Below, piece after piece: positions 53,355 through 60,972 of a DNA stretch of 64,000 nt (position 1 is the first letter of the stretch; each line of letters begins with the position of its first letter). Location: positions 39,465 through 103,464 of the forward strand of contig JANXUR010000048.1 of the NCBI GenBank assembly GCA_025356095.1, written 5' to 3'. The DNA comes from Acidobacteriaceae bacterium. GTDB lineage: Bacteria > Acidobacteriota > Terriglobia > Terriglobales > Acidobacteriaceae. The notes under the pieces are model-generated. The model was not told where the DNA came from. It searched no databases and saw nothing but the letters and a program-made list of their open reading frames with translations. The position numbers and the translations under genes are program-made.

Positions 53355-54296
53355 ATGCCCTCAACGCCCGCCACCACCATCCGCTCCCTCAACACCGAGC
53401 GAGCCAACCCCAAGGCCACCGGCCTCGACCGCATGTCCGCGCTGCAAATCGCTCGCACCATCAATGCCGAGGACGCCACCGTCGCCGCAGCCGTCCAGCG
53501 TGCGCTGCCGCAGGTTGCCAAAGCGATTGACCTTATCGCCGCCGCCCTCGGCAATGGCGGACGGCTGATATATGTCGGCGCGGGCACCAGCGGACGCATC
53601 GCCGCGCTCGATGCCAGCGAGTGTCCGCCAACTTTTGGCACGGATGCGCGCCAGGTGCAATACGTGATTGCGGGCGGCGAGCAGGCACTCGGCCATGCCG
53701 TGGAGGCGAATGAAGATTCGCGCCCGCTTGGCGTCGCCGATCTAAAACGGCGCAAGCCCGGCCCGCGCGACGTTGTAGTAGGACTCGCAGCCAGCGGACG
53801 CACTCCCTACACCGTCGCAGCGCTGGAATTCGCCCGCCGCGCCGGTGCGAAAACTATCGCCGTTACCTGCAACCGCAAGTCACCACTGGCCACCGCCGCA
53901 GACGTCGCCATTGTGGCCGAAGTCGGCCCGGAAGTGCTGGCTGGCTCCAGCCGCATGAAGGCCGGTACCGCGCAAAAGATGGTGCTGAATATGCTCACCA
54001 CCGGCGCCATGGCCCGCCTCGGCCGCATCTACAGCGACCCCAACAACCCAGCCGTAGGCAACCGCATGGTTTACGTCCACGCCAAAAACGCCAAACTCGT
54101 GGAACGCGCGCTGGGAATTCTGGAAGAAACCACCGGAGCCACCCGCGACCAAGCCGCCGCCGCCCTGCAATCCGCCGGACAGCAGGTACCCGTCGCGCTG
54201 GTGATGCTTAAGTTGAACCTGTCCGCCGCCGAAGCAAGAAAGCGTTTGAAGGTCGAGAAAGGTCACCTCCGTAACGCGTTAGCGAAGCAAAGCTAG
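53355..54296 (+). CDS. murQ: N-acetylmuramic acid 6-phosphate etherase MurQ
   Basis: MurQ splits the lactyl ether of MurNAc 6-phosphate to give GlcNAc 6-phosphate and lactate. The 313-residue product has the SIS-fold signatures LIYVGAGTSGRIAALDASECPPTFG with the catalytic Glu89. Later it has GPEVLAGSSRMKAGTAQKMVLN, where the second catalytic acid lies, and ends in a small UBA-like helical domain. Its presence implies that intact MurNAc is released and phosphorylated in this organism. The matching NamZ domain is encoded 1.5 kb away. No murP or MurK kinase gene is in the window. Confidence 0.94.
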   Translation: MPSTPATTIRSLNTERANPKATGLDRMSALQIARTINAEDATVAAAVQRALPQVAKAIDLIAAALGNGGRLIYVGAGTSGRIAALDASECPPTFGTDARQVQYVIAGGEQALGHAVEANEDSRPLGVADLKRRKPGPRDVVVGLAASGRTPYTVAALEFARRAGAKTIAVTCNRKSPLATAADVAIVAEVGPEVLAGSSRMKAGTAQKMVLNMLTTGAMARLGRIYSDPNNPAVGNRMVYVHAKNAKLVERALGILEETTGATRDQAAAALQSAGQQVPVALVMLKLNLSAAEARKRLKVEKGHLRNALAKQS

Positions 54297-54917
54297 TTTT
54301 GGCTCGTGTGGAGGCAGGTGCCTCGCCGATCCAATCGGAGCGAAGCTACGAAATTCTGCTATGTGCCCGCGGCAAGTCGCCGAGCGATACAGCCGGGCTT
54401 CCAGCCCGGCACGCATTGCGAATGCATGAGTGCCGGGTTCGCCGCGCGGGGCCAAACAATTCCCGAACGCTCGGCGCAATTAACAGGACAAATTTTCCAA
54501 CGCGCGGAAAGAGCGCGATGAACCAACCGCAGTTATCTAAGCTCGCGGAATTGCAACCCTACTATAGTAATTTAATTAGCATACTTTTATTTTGGAAAGC
54601 CTTTCCGCGCGCTAAAATCTTGCACTGAAATCTCGCACAAAAATCTCGCGCTGCATCTAACGCTGAAATCTAGAAACCTTTAGCCGTCCTTTCAGCACTC
54701 AACTTCTGCCGCCACCCTGACCCGGCATTCCCGCGAGCGCACGGCGGCCATCCCTTCGAGCGCTTGGACTTCACGGTCTCCCTCGTGTGACCACAGCCAT
54801 CTCGCCCACCTTGCCGCGCATAGCGAGCGCCATTTCCACACGCCCCGCATCTAAAATAAAGTTTTACCGGGCACTTTTTTCGCCCGCACCAGAAGTCTCC
54901 CCAAGGAAGCCCCTTTC
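54297..54917. other. Intergenic region between murQ and murA
   Basis: About 620 bases hold no convincing gene. Visible items are a palindrome GCCGGGCT-tcc-AGCCCGGC at 54392-54410, an AT-rich block at 54551-54600 with ACTATAGTAAT that could be promoter sequence for murA, and a 13-bp tandem repeat beginning at 54615. A weak open frame at 54299-54628 has no family-like sequence. Confidence 0.5.
54615..54673. repeat. 13-bp tandem repeat upstream of murA
   Basis: AAATCTTGCACTG (54615), AAATCTCGCACAA (54628) and AAATCTCGCGCTG (54641) are arrayed with exactly 13-base periodicity. A degraded fourth unit starts near 54654 and a partial AAATCT near 54666. The array lies between the AT-rich block and the murA start. 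Confidence 0.75.
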
Positions 54918-56198
54918 ATGGACAAATTTGTTATTCGCGGCGGGACGCCGCTCAACGGCACCATTCGCGTCAGCGGCGCGAAGAATTCTGCCCTGCCCTG
55001 CATGGCCGCCGCCATCCTCACCGAAGAACCCGTCATCCTCGAAAACATTCCGCAGGTGCGCGACATTGAAACTGAGCGCAAGTTGCTGGCCAGCATGGGT
55101 GCCGAGGTGGAACTCGGGTACGGACGCGCCCAGCATCGCACCACACTGTGCTGCCGCAATCTCGCCAAGTCTGAAGCCTCCTACGAGCTGGTCAAAACCA
55201 TGCGCGCTTCTACGCTCGTGCTCGGCCCGCTCGTGGCCCGCACCGGCTCGGCGCGGGTCTCCATGCCCGGTGGCTGCGCCATCGGCGCGCGCCCCATTGA
55301 TATGCACCTGAAGGGCCTTGAACTTCTCGGCGCAAAAATCACCGTCGAACATGGTTATGTAGAAGCCACCGCCGACCGCCTCCGCGGCGCGGAAATCGTC
55401 TTCGACAAGATCACCGTCACCGGCACTGAAGACCTGATGATGGCTGCCGTGCTGGCCGAGGGCCTAACCGTAATGGAAAATTGCGCCCGCGAACCCGAAG
55501 TCGTGGACCTCGCCAATCTACTCACAAAAATGGGCGCGAAAATCACCGGTGCGGGCACCTCCACACTCCGCATTCAGGGCGTGGAACAATTGCACGGTGC
55601 CAAGCATCGCATTATTCCTGACCGCATCGAGGCGGGTACCTTCATCGTCGCGGGCGCGGTCGCGGGCGGCAACCTCATTGTGGAAGATTGCGAGCCTGCG
55701 CATCTAGGCGCTCTGCTGCGCAAACTGCGAGAGGCCGGAGTCGAAGTCTCCGCCGCTGGCGACACCGTAGAAATCAGCAGCGGCGGCCAGCTTAAAGCCG
55801 CAGACATGTCCACAGAAGAGTATCCCGGCTTCCCCACCGACATGCAGGCACAATACATGGCGCTAGCCACCCAAGCCGAAGGCGCCAGTGTAATCACCGA
55901 GAATATTTTCGAAAACCGCTTTATGCACGTCAGCGAACTGGTCCGCATGGGCGCGGACATCAAGATTGAAGGCCGCCGCGCCATCGTGCGCGGCAAGACT
56001 CCCCTGAGCGGCGCACCTGTGCTCGCCAGCGACCTGCGCGCCTCTGCCTCGCTTGTCATCGCCGCCCTAGTAGCCGACGGCGAAACCATCATAGACCGCG
56101 TTTACCACATGGACCGCGGCTACGAAAATATCGAAGAAAAGCTGCGCGGCGTAGGCGCGCAGATTCGCCGCGTCGGGGATCTAATACCGAAGCGGTAG
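54918..56198 (+). CDS. murA: UDP-N-acetylglucosamine 1-carboxyvinyltransferase MurA
   Basis: MurA catalyses the first committed step of peptidoglycan synthesis, transferring enolpyruvate to UDP-GlcNAc. The 426-residue product opens with MDKFVIRGG. It holds [10 protein letters not shown] with the conserved Lys22/Asn23 and the fosfomycin-target loop [11 protein letters not shown] with Cys120. It ends [14 protein letters not shown]. The ATG follows AAGGAAG by several bases. It follows murQ in the same orientation but after a 620-base gap, so it is probably separately promoted. Confidence 0.95.
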   Translation: MDKFVIRGGTPLNGTIRVSGAKNSALPCMAAAILTEEPVILENIPQVRDIETERKLLASMGAEVELGYGRAQHRTTLCCRNLAKSEASYELVKTMRASTLVLGPLVARTGSARVSMPGGCAIGARPIDMHLKGLELLGAKITVEHGYVEATADRLRGAEIVFDKITVTGTEDLMMAAVLAEGLTVMENCAREPEVVDLANLLTKMGAKITGAGTSTLRIQGVEQLHGAKHRIIPDRIEAGTFIVAGAVAGGNLIVEDCEPAHLGALLRKLREAGVEVSAAGDTVEISSGGQLKAADMSTEEYPGFPTDMQAQYMALATQAEGASVITENIFENRFMHVSELVRMGADIKIEGRRAIVRGKTPLSGAPVLASDLRASASLVIAALVADGETIIDRVYHMDRGYENIEEKLRGVGAQIRRVGDLIPKR

Positions 56199-56244
56199 TA
56201 AACGGAATATTACTTCCGAAAGTAATGCGGACGGAGGAGACACA

Positions 56245-56406
56245 ATGGCAGCAGAAGAAGAAGAGAGACTCAGCGCGATGTCGGAGTTATCAGTTCTTTT
56301 GGGACATTACGCCCGCGGGAACAACGACAACGACACTCGTAACCGGATAATTCAGCAATTGGAAAAGCTTGGGATAATTGTGCCGAAGGCTCCTGACAAT
56401 TCATGA
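56245..56406 (+). CDS. 53-residue acidic protein of unknown function
   Basis: The ATG at 56245 is preceded by GGAGGAG, a strong ribosome-binding site, five bases away. The product begins AAEEEERLSAMSEL, has a short polar middle (NNDNDTRN) and an amphipathic C-terminal helix (RIIQQLEKLGIIV). It begins 46 bp after murA, in the same direction, and converges with the Panacea toxin-antitoxin-like pair. Base composition is less GC-rich than the flanking housekeeping genes. I recognise no family. Confidence 0.55.
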   Translation: MAAEEEERLSAMSELSVLLGHYARGNNDNDTRNRIIQQLEKLGIIVPKAPDNS

Positions 56407-56420
56407 GGCTTCGAAACGCA

Positions 56421-56440
56421 GCCGCGATTCGCATCGCGGC
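56421..56440. repeat. Palindromic hairpin, left flank of the accessory insert
   Basis: GCCGCGAT-tcgc-ATCGCGGC is a perfect 8-bp stem that starts 14 bases after the 53-residue gene. It shares GCCGCGATT, CATCGCGGC and a following CCTTC with the hairpin at 57519-57546 on the other side of the Panacea pair. Confidence 0.7.
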
Positions 56441-56498
56441 CCTTCACAGTCCTAACGGAGCCCTCCCCACCACCAAGGTCAGGACAAAGGAGAGTGGG

Positions 56499-56876
56499 TC
56501 ATTCGCTGCCGGAAACATCCCGGTAGAAATGCCGCACGCCGTTTGGTGTAAAGTCCGAATCCACTAGTCCAGCTTGAACTCGTTTCAGCAGTTCGCATGA
56601 TGTGGGTTCTTTCTTCACGAATACTCCCGAGGCCAGTGCGTCCTCGATATCGTCCACCGAGCGAACCCGAGCGAACGAGTAGGCAACCACTGACTCGTGA
56701 CGGACGAACGGATGGTCACCGGGTTGCAGTATCACGAGAGTCTCCGATCGCAAGCGCCTGAACGTGACGCTCACCGTAACGACCTCGCCCTGGCTAGGGG
56801 AAGTGACTACAATCCATAAGTGGAGATCCCGATCTTCGTCGTCACCAGCAAGGAACGCGTCCCCGCACTCAAGCAT
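56499..56876 (-). CDS. Small partner protein of a Panacea-domain antitoxin (putative toxin)
   Basis: From the ATG at 56874-56876 the product has 125 residues. It starts LECGDAFLAGDDEDRDLHLWIVV and contains LQPGDHPFVRHESVVAY in its middle. The compact beta-rich N-terminal half and helical C-terminus fit a small globular enzyme or ribosome/tRNA-acting protein. The HPF(V/I)xHxS motif I associate with a widespread small family often beside DUF4065 genes, but I cannot name a function. The start overlaps the end of the upstream Panacea gene by 8 bp. An ATG at 56915 would overlap by 47 bp. No membrane segment is seen. Confidence 0.6.
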   Translation of the reverse strand: MLECGDAFLAGDDEDRDLHLWIVVTSPSQGEVVTVSVTFRRLRSETLVILQPGDHPFVRHESVVAYSFARVRSVDDIEDALASGVFVKKEPTSCELLKRVQAGLVDSDFTPNGVRHFYRDVSGSE

Positions 56877-57423
56877 AAAGTCGAGCCAGTCGATCCTCCG
56901 CGGTCCGCATTGCATGCAGCTCTTTCACAGTCGCACGAATGTCAGCCTCGTCCCTTCCTGCGGCCCTGAGGATGTCGCGGATTTCAATTGGAGTCGAACT
57001 GCCGTGAGGATCTTGCCATTCCGGCAGGGTATGAACGTAATCTACAATCTTCCAGCGATCCATGTGTCCGAACTGATCAAATATGCTTCCCATCAACCTT
57101 TCTTCGGCGCGGGAAAGCAGGTCGGTGTCTGTCGGCTTCAACAGCTTTACTTCGTGTTGACCTAACGGCGCAGAGATATACTTATCCCATATCGGCTTGT
57201 GCCGATCCTCTACCACCAGGCTGTAGATGTTGCTGACCACGGGGCCGTTGTCCATTGATACGTACCGGTCGGTCGTCACGGGAATGCCCCACTCGACGAG
57301 CGCTTGCCGGTCGGTCAGGTACAGAAGCTTGATGAGCTTCATGTAGCTCATGGGCGCATCGCGAAGGGCAAGGAAGAAGCCCGCGGCTTGCGTCGCCTTC
57401 GCCTCGCTAAATCTCAATGCCAT
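56869..57423 (-). CDS. Panacea-domain (DUF4065/SocA-like) protein, putative antitoxin
   Basis: The Panacea domain is a promiscuous antitoxin domain in type II-like systems; it neutralises diverse small toxins. The 184-residue product shows the family hallmark SYMKLIKLLYLTDRQALVEWG, then TTDRYVSMDNGPVVSNIYSLV, and a C-terminal helical part with WKIVDYVHTLPEWQD. The ATG at 57421-57423 has GGAGAG seven bases upstream; a 10-residue extension to 57453 is unlikely. It is upstream of and overlaps the small partner gene, the usual antitoxin-first order with coupled translation. Confidence 0.85.
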   Translation of the reverse strand: MALRFSEAKATQAAGFFLALRDAPMSYMKLIKLLYLTDRQALVEWGIPVTTDRYVSMDNGPVVSNIYSLVVEDRHKPIWDKYISAPLGQHEVKLLKPTDTDLLSRAEERLMGSIFDQFGHMDRWKIVDYVHTLPEWQDPHGSSTPIEIRDILRAAGRDEADIRATVKELHAMRTAEDRLARLYA

Positions 57424-57518
57424 TTGAACTCTCCGTTGCGATCCACCATTCACTCCGCTAAGACAATTATGCCATTATCGGCAACACCGTCACACGTTCC
57501 TAGCGTAACGCAGTGCGA

Positions 57519-57546
57519 AAGGGCCGCGATTTTCATCGCGGCCCTT
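57519..57546. terminator. Palindromic hairpin, right flank of the Panacea pair and downstream of pnp
   Basis: AAGGGCCGCGAT at 57519-57530 and ATCGCGGCCCTT at 57535-57546 form a perfect 12-bp stem with a 4-base loop, 37 bases after the pnp stop. Neither side has a long T tract, so a terminator function for pnp is plausible but not certain. It matches the palindrome at 56421-56440 and may be a repeated extragenic element. Confidence 0.6.
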
Positions 57547-57583
57547 CGCTTTTGCACTAAACCACTTTCAGCGTTCGCAGCAC

Positions 57584-59962
57584 CTACCGCCGCGGTCCGC
57601 CGCGACCGCCACCGCCGCCGGGACGGCCTCCACGGCCACCACCAGGACGGCCTCCACGGCCACCGGGACGCCCGCCGCCCGCAGGACGCGCAGGACGATC
57701 GCCTTCGGCTACCGGTGCCCCATCGCCATCTACGCGATTGAAGTTCGGCTCGTCGTCGTCAAACTCCGCGCCGCCTTCCAGCACTACGCCGCCACCAGAA
57801 GTGAACTCGTCATCACCATGACCGTGGCCTTCGCCACCCTCGGCTCCGCCGCCTTCGCCTTCCATCTTGGCGCGCTGTTCCTTCAGAATCGCCTTGCGGC
57901 TCAGCTTGATGCGGTTGCCTTCTACCGCCAGCACCTTCACCAAAACCTGGTCGCCTTCATTCAGCTCGTCGGCAACATCTTTCACGCGATGCTCGGCAAT
58001 TTCGCTGATGTGCAGCAGACCGTCAGTGCCGGGGATGATCTCCACAAACGCGCCGAACTCGGCGATGCGTGTGACCTTGCCCAGATACGTCTTGCCCACT
58101 TCGGCCGTGGCGCAAATGTCTCCGATCATCTTCAGCGCCTTCTTGGCCGCTTCCTGATCGCTTGACGCCACATTCACCTTGCCGGAGTCTTCCACATCAA
58201 TCTTCACGCCCGTCTGCTCGACGATGCTCTTGATTACCTTGCCGCCCGGGCCGATCAGGTCGCGAATCTTATCCGGCGGAATCTGGATGGTGTAGAAGCG
58301 CGGTGCATAGTCACTCATCGTGGCGTTGGCACTGCTGATGACGGCATTCATCTTGTCCAGAATGAACAAGCGTCCGCGCTTGGCTTGCGCCAGCGCTTCC
58401 GCCATAATGGCCGACGTGATGCCGGTAACTTTAATGTCCATCTGCAGCGCGGTAATGCCTTCTGCTGTGCCGGCAACCTTAAAGTCCATGTCGCCGTAAT
58501 GGTCTTCTGCGCCTGCAATGTCGGTCAGAATGGCATATTTATCGCCTTCCTTCACCAGGCCCATCGCCACGCCCGCTACGGGAGCCTTCAACGGCACACC
58601 CGCATCCATCAGCGAGAGTGAACCGCCGCAGATCGCGGCCATCGAGGACGAACCGTTCGATTCCAGCGTGTCAGACACCACCCGCATGGCGTAAGGCCAG
58701 GTTTCCACCGGAGGCAGAACTGCCGTGAGCGCGCGCTCGGCCAGCATTCCGTGACCGATTTCGCGACGGCCAACGCCCGTCATGCGGCCCACCTCGCCCA
58801 CCGAAAACGGCGGGAAGTTGTAGTGCAGCATAAAGCGCTTCTTGGCTTCGCCTTCAAACACTTCCATGCGTTGCATGTCGTCCGAGGTACCCAGCGTGGT
58901 GGTCACCATTGCCTGCGTCTCGCCGCGCGTGAAAATGGCCGAACCATGCGGACGCGGCAACACGCCCGTCTCAATCCAAATCGGGCGAATCTGCTCGAAA
59001 TCGCGCGCATCCGGACGGCGGCGATGCTCGAGTACCTGCTCGCGGAAGATGTTTTCGCGCAAAGTTTCGTAATAGGTGTTCAGCTTCGGCTTCGCCGTAG
59101 CATCCTCGGCTGGCAACGCTGCCACCAATTCCTTCTTCAGTTGCTTCACCAAGTCATAGCTCTCAGCCTTGGGATGCTTCGCCGTATCCAGCGCATCGGC
59201 CAGACGCTCGCCAGCCGTGTGCTTCAGCGTCTCGTAATAGGCCTGGTCAAACTCCGGCGGAGTGACCTTACGCTTGGCCTTCCCGGTGCGTGCGCACAGG
59301 TCGGCAATGCCAGCACAAATCTTCTTCACTTCGCTGTGGCCAAACTCAATCGCAGCCAGCACCGTCTCTTCAGAAACTTGCTTGGCACCCGCTTCCACCA
59401 TCATGATGGCGTCCGCCGTACCGACAACCACAATGTTCAGGTCGCCTTCACGGACTTGAGTGTAGGTCGGGTTCACAATGAAGTTGCCATCCACGCGGCC
59501 CACGCGCACTGCGCCCACTGGGCCACCAAATGGAATATCTGAGAGCGACAGCGCGGCCGAAGCAGCGTTGATGCCGATCACGTCCGGATCATTCTCGGTG
59601 TCAGCCGACATCACCAGCACGATCACTTGCGTCTCGCAACGGAAACCTTCCGGAAACAAGGGGCGAATCGGGCGGTCAATCACGCGGCAGGTAAGCGTCT
59701 CCCGTTCACTGGGGCGGCCTTCCCGCTTAATAAAGCCACCGGGGATGCGGCCACCCGCATAGAAATATTCGCGGTAGTCCACAGTCAGGGGGAAGAAGTC
59801 AATGCCTTCCCGCGGTTCTTGATTTGATACGGCAGTCGCTAATACGACGGTCTCGCCCACGCGGACGACGGCGGAGCCATGCGCCTGCTTGGCCAGCTTA
59901 CCGGTCTCAATATTGAGGGACTTGCCCCCGGTCAATTCGACATTCACTGTCTGTACGTTCAT
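57584..59962 (-). CDS. pnp: Polyribonucleotide nucleotidyltransferase (PNPase) with RGG-rich tail
   Basis: This is a phosphorolytic 3'-5' exoribonuclease and degradosome component. The 792-residue product has two RNase PH-like halves (the second including FNFPPFSVGEVGR-like sequence and SNGSSSMAAICGGSL). A KH domain (IPPDKIRDLIGPGGKVIKSI) and an S1 domain (YLGKVTRIAEFGAFVEI) follow. About 98 further residues from roughly 695 are an acidic Gly/Asp/Glu stretch and a terminal GRP/RGG-rich segment, which most PNPases lack. The ATG at 59960-59962 has AAGGAA upstream. It follows rpsO, the conserved rpsO-pnp order, with 279 bases between. Confidence 0.94.
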   Translation of the reverse strand: MNVQTVNVELTGGKSLNIETGKLAKQAHGSAVVRVGETVVLATAVSNQEPREGIDFFPLTVDYREYFYAGGRIPGGFIKREGRPSERETLTCRVIDRPIRPLFPEGFRCETQVIVLVMSADTENDPDVIGINAASAALSLSDIPFGGPVGAVRVGRVDGNFIVNPTYTQVREGDLNIVVVGTADAIMMVEAGAKQVSEETVLAAIEFGHSEVKKICAGIADLCARTGKAKRKVTPPEFDQAYYETLKHTAGERLADALDTAKHPKAESYDLVKQLKKELVAALPAEDATAKPKLNTYYETLRENIFREQVLEHRRRPDARDFEQIRPIWIETGVLPRPHGSAIFTRGETQAMVTTTLGTSDDMQRMEVFEGEAKKRFMLHYNFPPFSVGEVGRMTGVGRREIGHGMLAERALTAVLPPVETWPYAMRVVSDTLESNGSSSMAAICGGSLSLMDAGVPLKAPVAGVAMGLVKEGDKYAILTDIAGAEDHYGDMDFKVAGTAEGITALQMDIKVTGITSAIMAEALAQAKRGRLFILDKMNAVISSANATMSDYAPRFYTIQIPPDKIRDLIGPGGKVIKSIVEQTGVKIDVEDSGKVNVASSDQEAAKKALKMIGDICATAEVGKTYLGKVTRIAEFGAFVEIIPGTDGLLHISEIAEHRVKDVADELNEGDQVLVKVLAVEGNRIKLSRKAILKEQRAKMEGEGGGAEGGEGHGHGDDEFTSGGGVVLEGGAEFDDDEPNFNRVDGDGAPVAEGDRPARPAGGGRPGGRGGRPGGGRGGRPGGGGGRGGPRR

Positions 59963-60232
59963 TCGATTTCCTTTTTGTTGGAGTCCGTGGAGTCCATTGA
60001 ATCCATGGGGGAGCACTGCGGGCGGGCAACGGGGCTGGCGCTGGAAAAGACGGAATAGAGGCGAAAGCTTGCTGCGCGAAACCTCGCGATCAACTTGCTG
60101 GTTGTGCTGGGATTGATGACTCGTCTCAAGCCGGCGGAGACACTCTCCGCAGTTCCCTTCCTTGGGGCTGACGCCGGCAACGGCCGGTCTTCAGCCAAGC
60201 CCACTTCGGCCACCATAAAAGCCGAAAGGCAC

Positions 60233-60251
60233 CCGCAAGTGCTACTTGCGG
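60233..60251 (-). promoter_or_regulatory. Hairpin spanning the rpsO stop codon
   Basis: CCGCAAGT and ACTTGCGG (60233-60240 and 60244-60251) form a perfect 8-bp stem with a 3-base loop. It includes the rpsO stop codon. On the minus strand it is followed by GTGCCTTTC and a second possible stem CTTTCGGC/GCCGAAG. In E. coli a terminator/processing region lies at the same place between rpsO and pnp, so attenuation or RNA processing is a reasonable guess. Confidence 0.5.
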
Positions 60252-60508
60252 ATGCCTAGCTTGTGAATTACCGTCTGGTAACGCTCTGAATCGTGAGACT
60301 TGAGATAATCGAGCAGGCGGCGACGCTTGCTCACCAGCATCAGTAGGCCGCGGCGCGAGCCGTGATCCTTCTGGTGCGACTTGAAATGATCCGTTAACTG
60401 GCCGATCCGCTCACTCAGAATGGCAATCTGTACTTCCGGGCTGCCCGTGTCCGTGGTGTGAGTCTGGTACTGGCCAATCACAGACTGCTTTTGTTCTTTG
60501 GCTAACAC
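60242..60508 (-). CDS. rpsO: 30S ribosomal protein S15
   Basis: S15 binds 16S rRNA and the central domain of the small subunit. The 88-residue product shows [46 protein letters not shown] and ends in HKLGIRK, the full family pattern. The start is GTG at 60506-60508, preceded at some distance by AGGAG. It is upstream of pnp with a hairpin over its stop codon. Confidence 0.95.
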   Translation of the reverse strand: MLAKEQKQSVIGQYQTHTTDTGSPEVQIAILSERIGQLTDHFKSHQKDHGSRRGLLMLVSKRRRLLDYLKSHDSERYQTVIHKLGIRK

Positions 60509-60972
60509 TAGAGTTGATGCGCTCCTGCTCTTCGTTTTGCTTCCCTTGTCTACAGTTTCCCGTATCGTGTTCTAGAGTAACACGTTATTCCTCACCGGGG
60601 CAATGCAGAAATCAGCGCGCTCAGCGGAAAACCGCCCCCATCCGTAAACCCCACGGTGCCCCACCCGCAACCCAAACCCTTCGCGGCTTCTAGGATGGGT
60701 TCGCCCGGTGGCTACCTTCCCCCTTAGTGATTCTCATTGGTTCGCATTTAGCGGTTCGCATTTAGCGGGTCGCATTTAGCGTAGTCGAAAAACCCCCAAC
60801 ACCGCCTCACCCCAACCACCCGCTATCCTCCGCCCCCACTATTCGCTCTTCCATCTCTCATTTTGCTAGTATGCTGATTTGGCAGCAGATTGCAACCTGT
60901 GGCCTGTGCCACACCTAACTGCCGCCTTTGCAATGCCATGCAATCCGTTTTCGTGCAGCACCCGTACCTGTT
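60509..60972. other. Intergenic region between divergent rpsO and the ECF sigma gene
   Basis: About 460 bases contain no supported gene. At 60739-60780 there are three head-to-tail copies of a 14-base unit GGTTCGCATTTAGC (the third with one change). The section nearest the sigma gene (60860-60930) is less GC-rich and could hold its promoter, but I cannot define -35/-10 boxes with confidence. Confidence 0.5.
60739..60780. repeat. Three tandem copies of a 14-bp repeat
   Basis: Units at 60739-60752, 60753-60766 and 60767-60780 read GGTTCGCATTTAGC twice and GGGTCGCATTTAGC once. It lies in the divergent gap between rpsO and the sigma gene. Confidence 0.9.

Noticed and set aside
54299..54628. 109-codon frame between murQ and murA
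   Set aside because: It crosses the palindrome and the AT-rich block, has biased composition and no family-like sequence.
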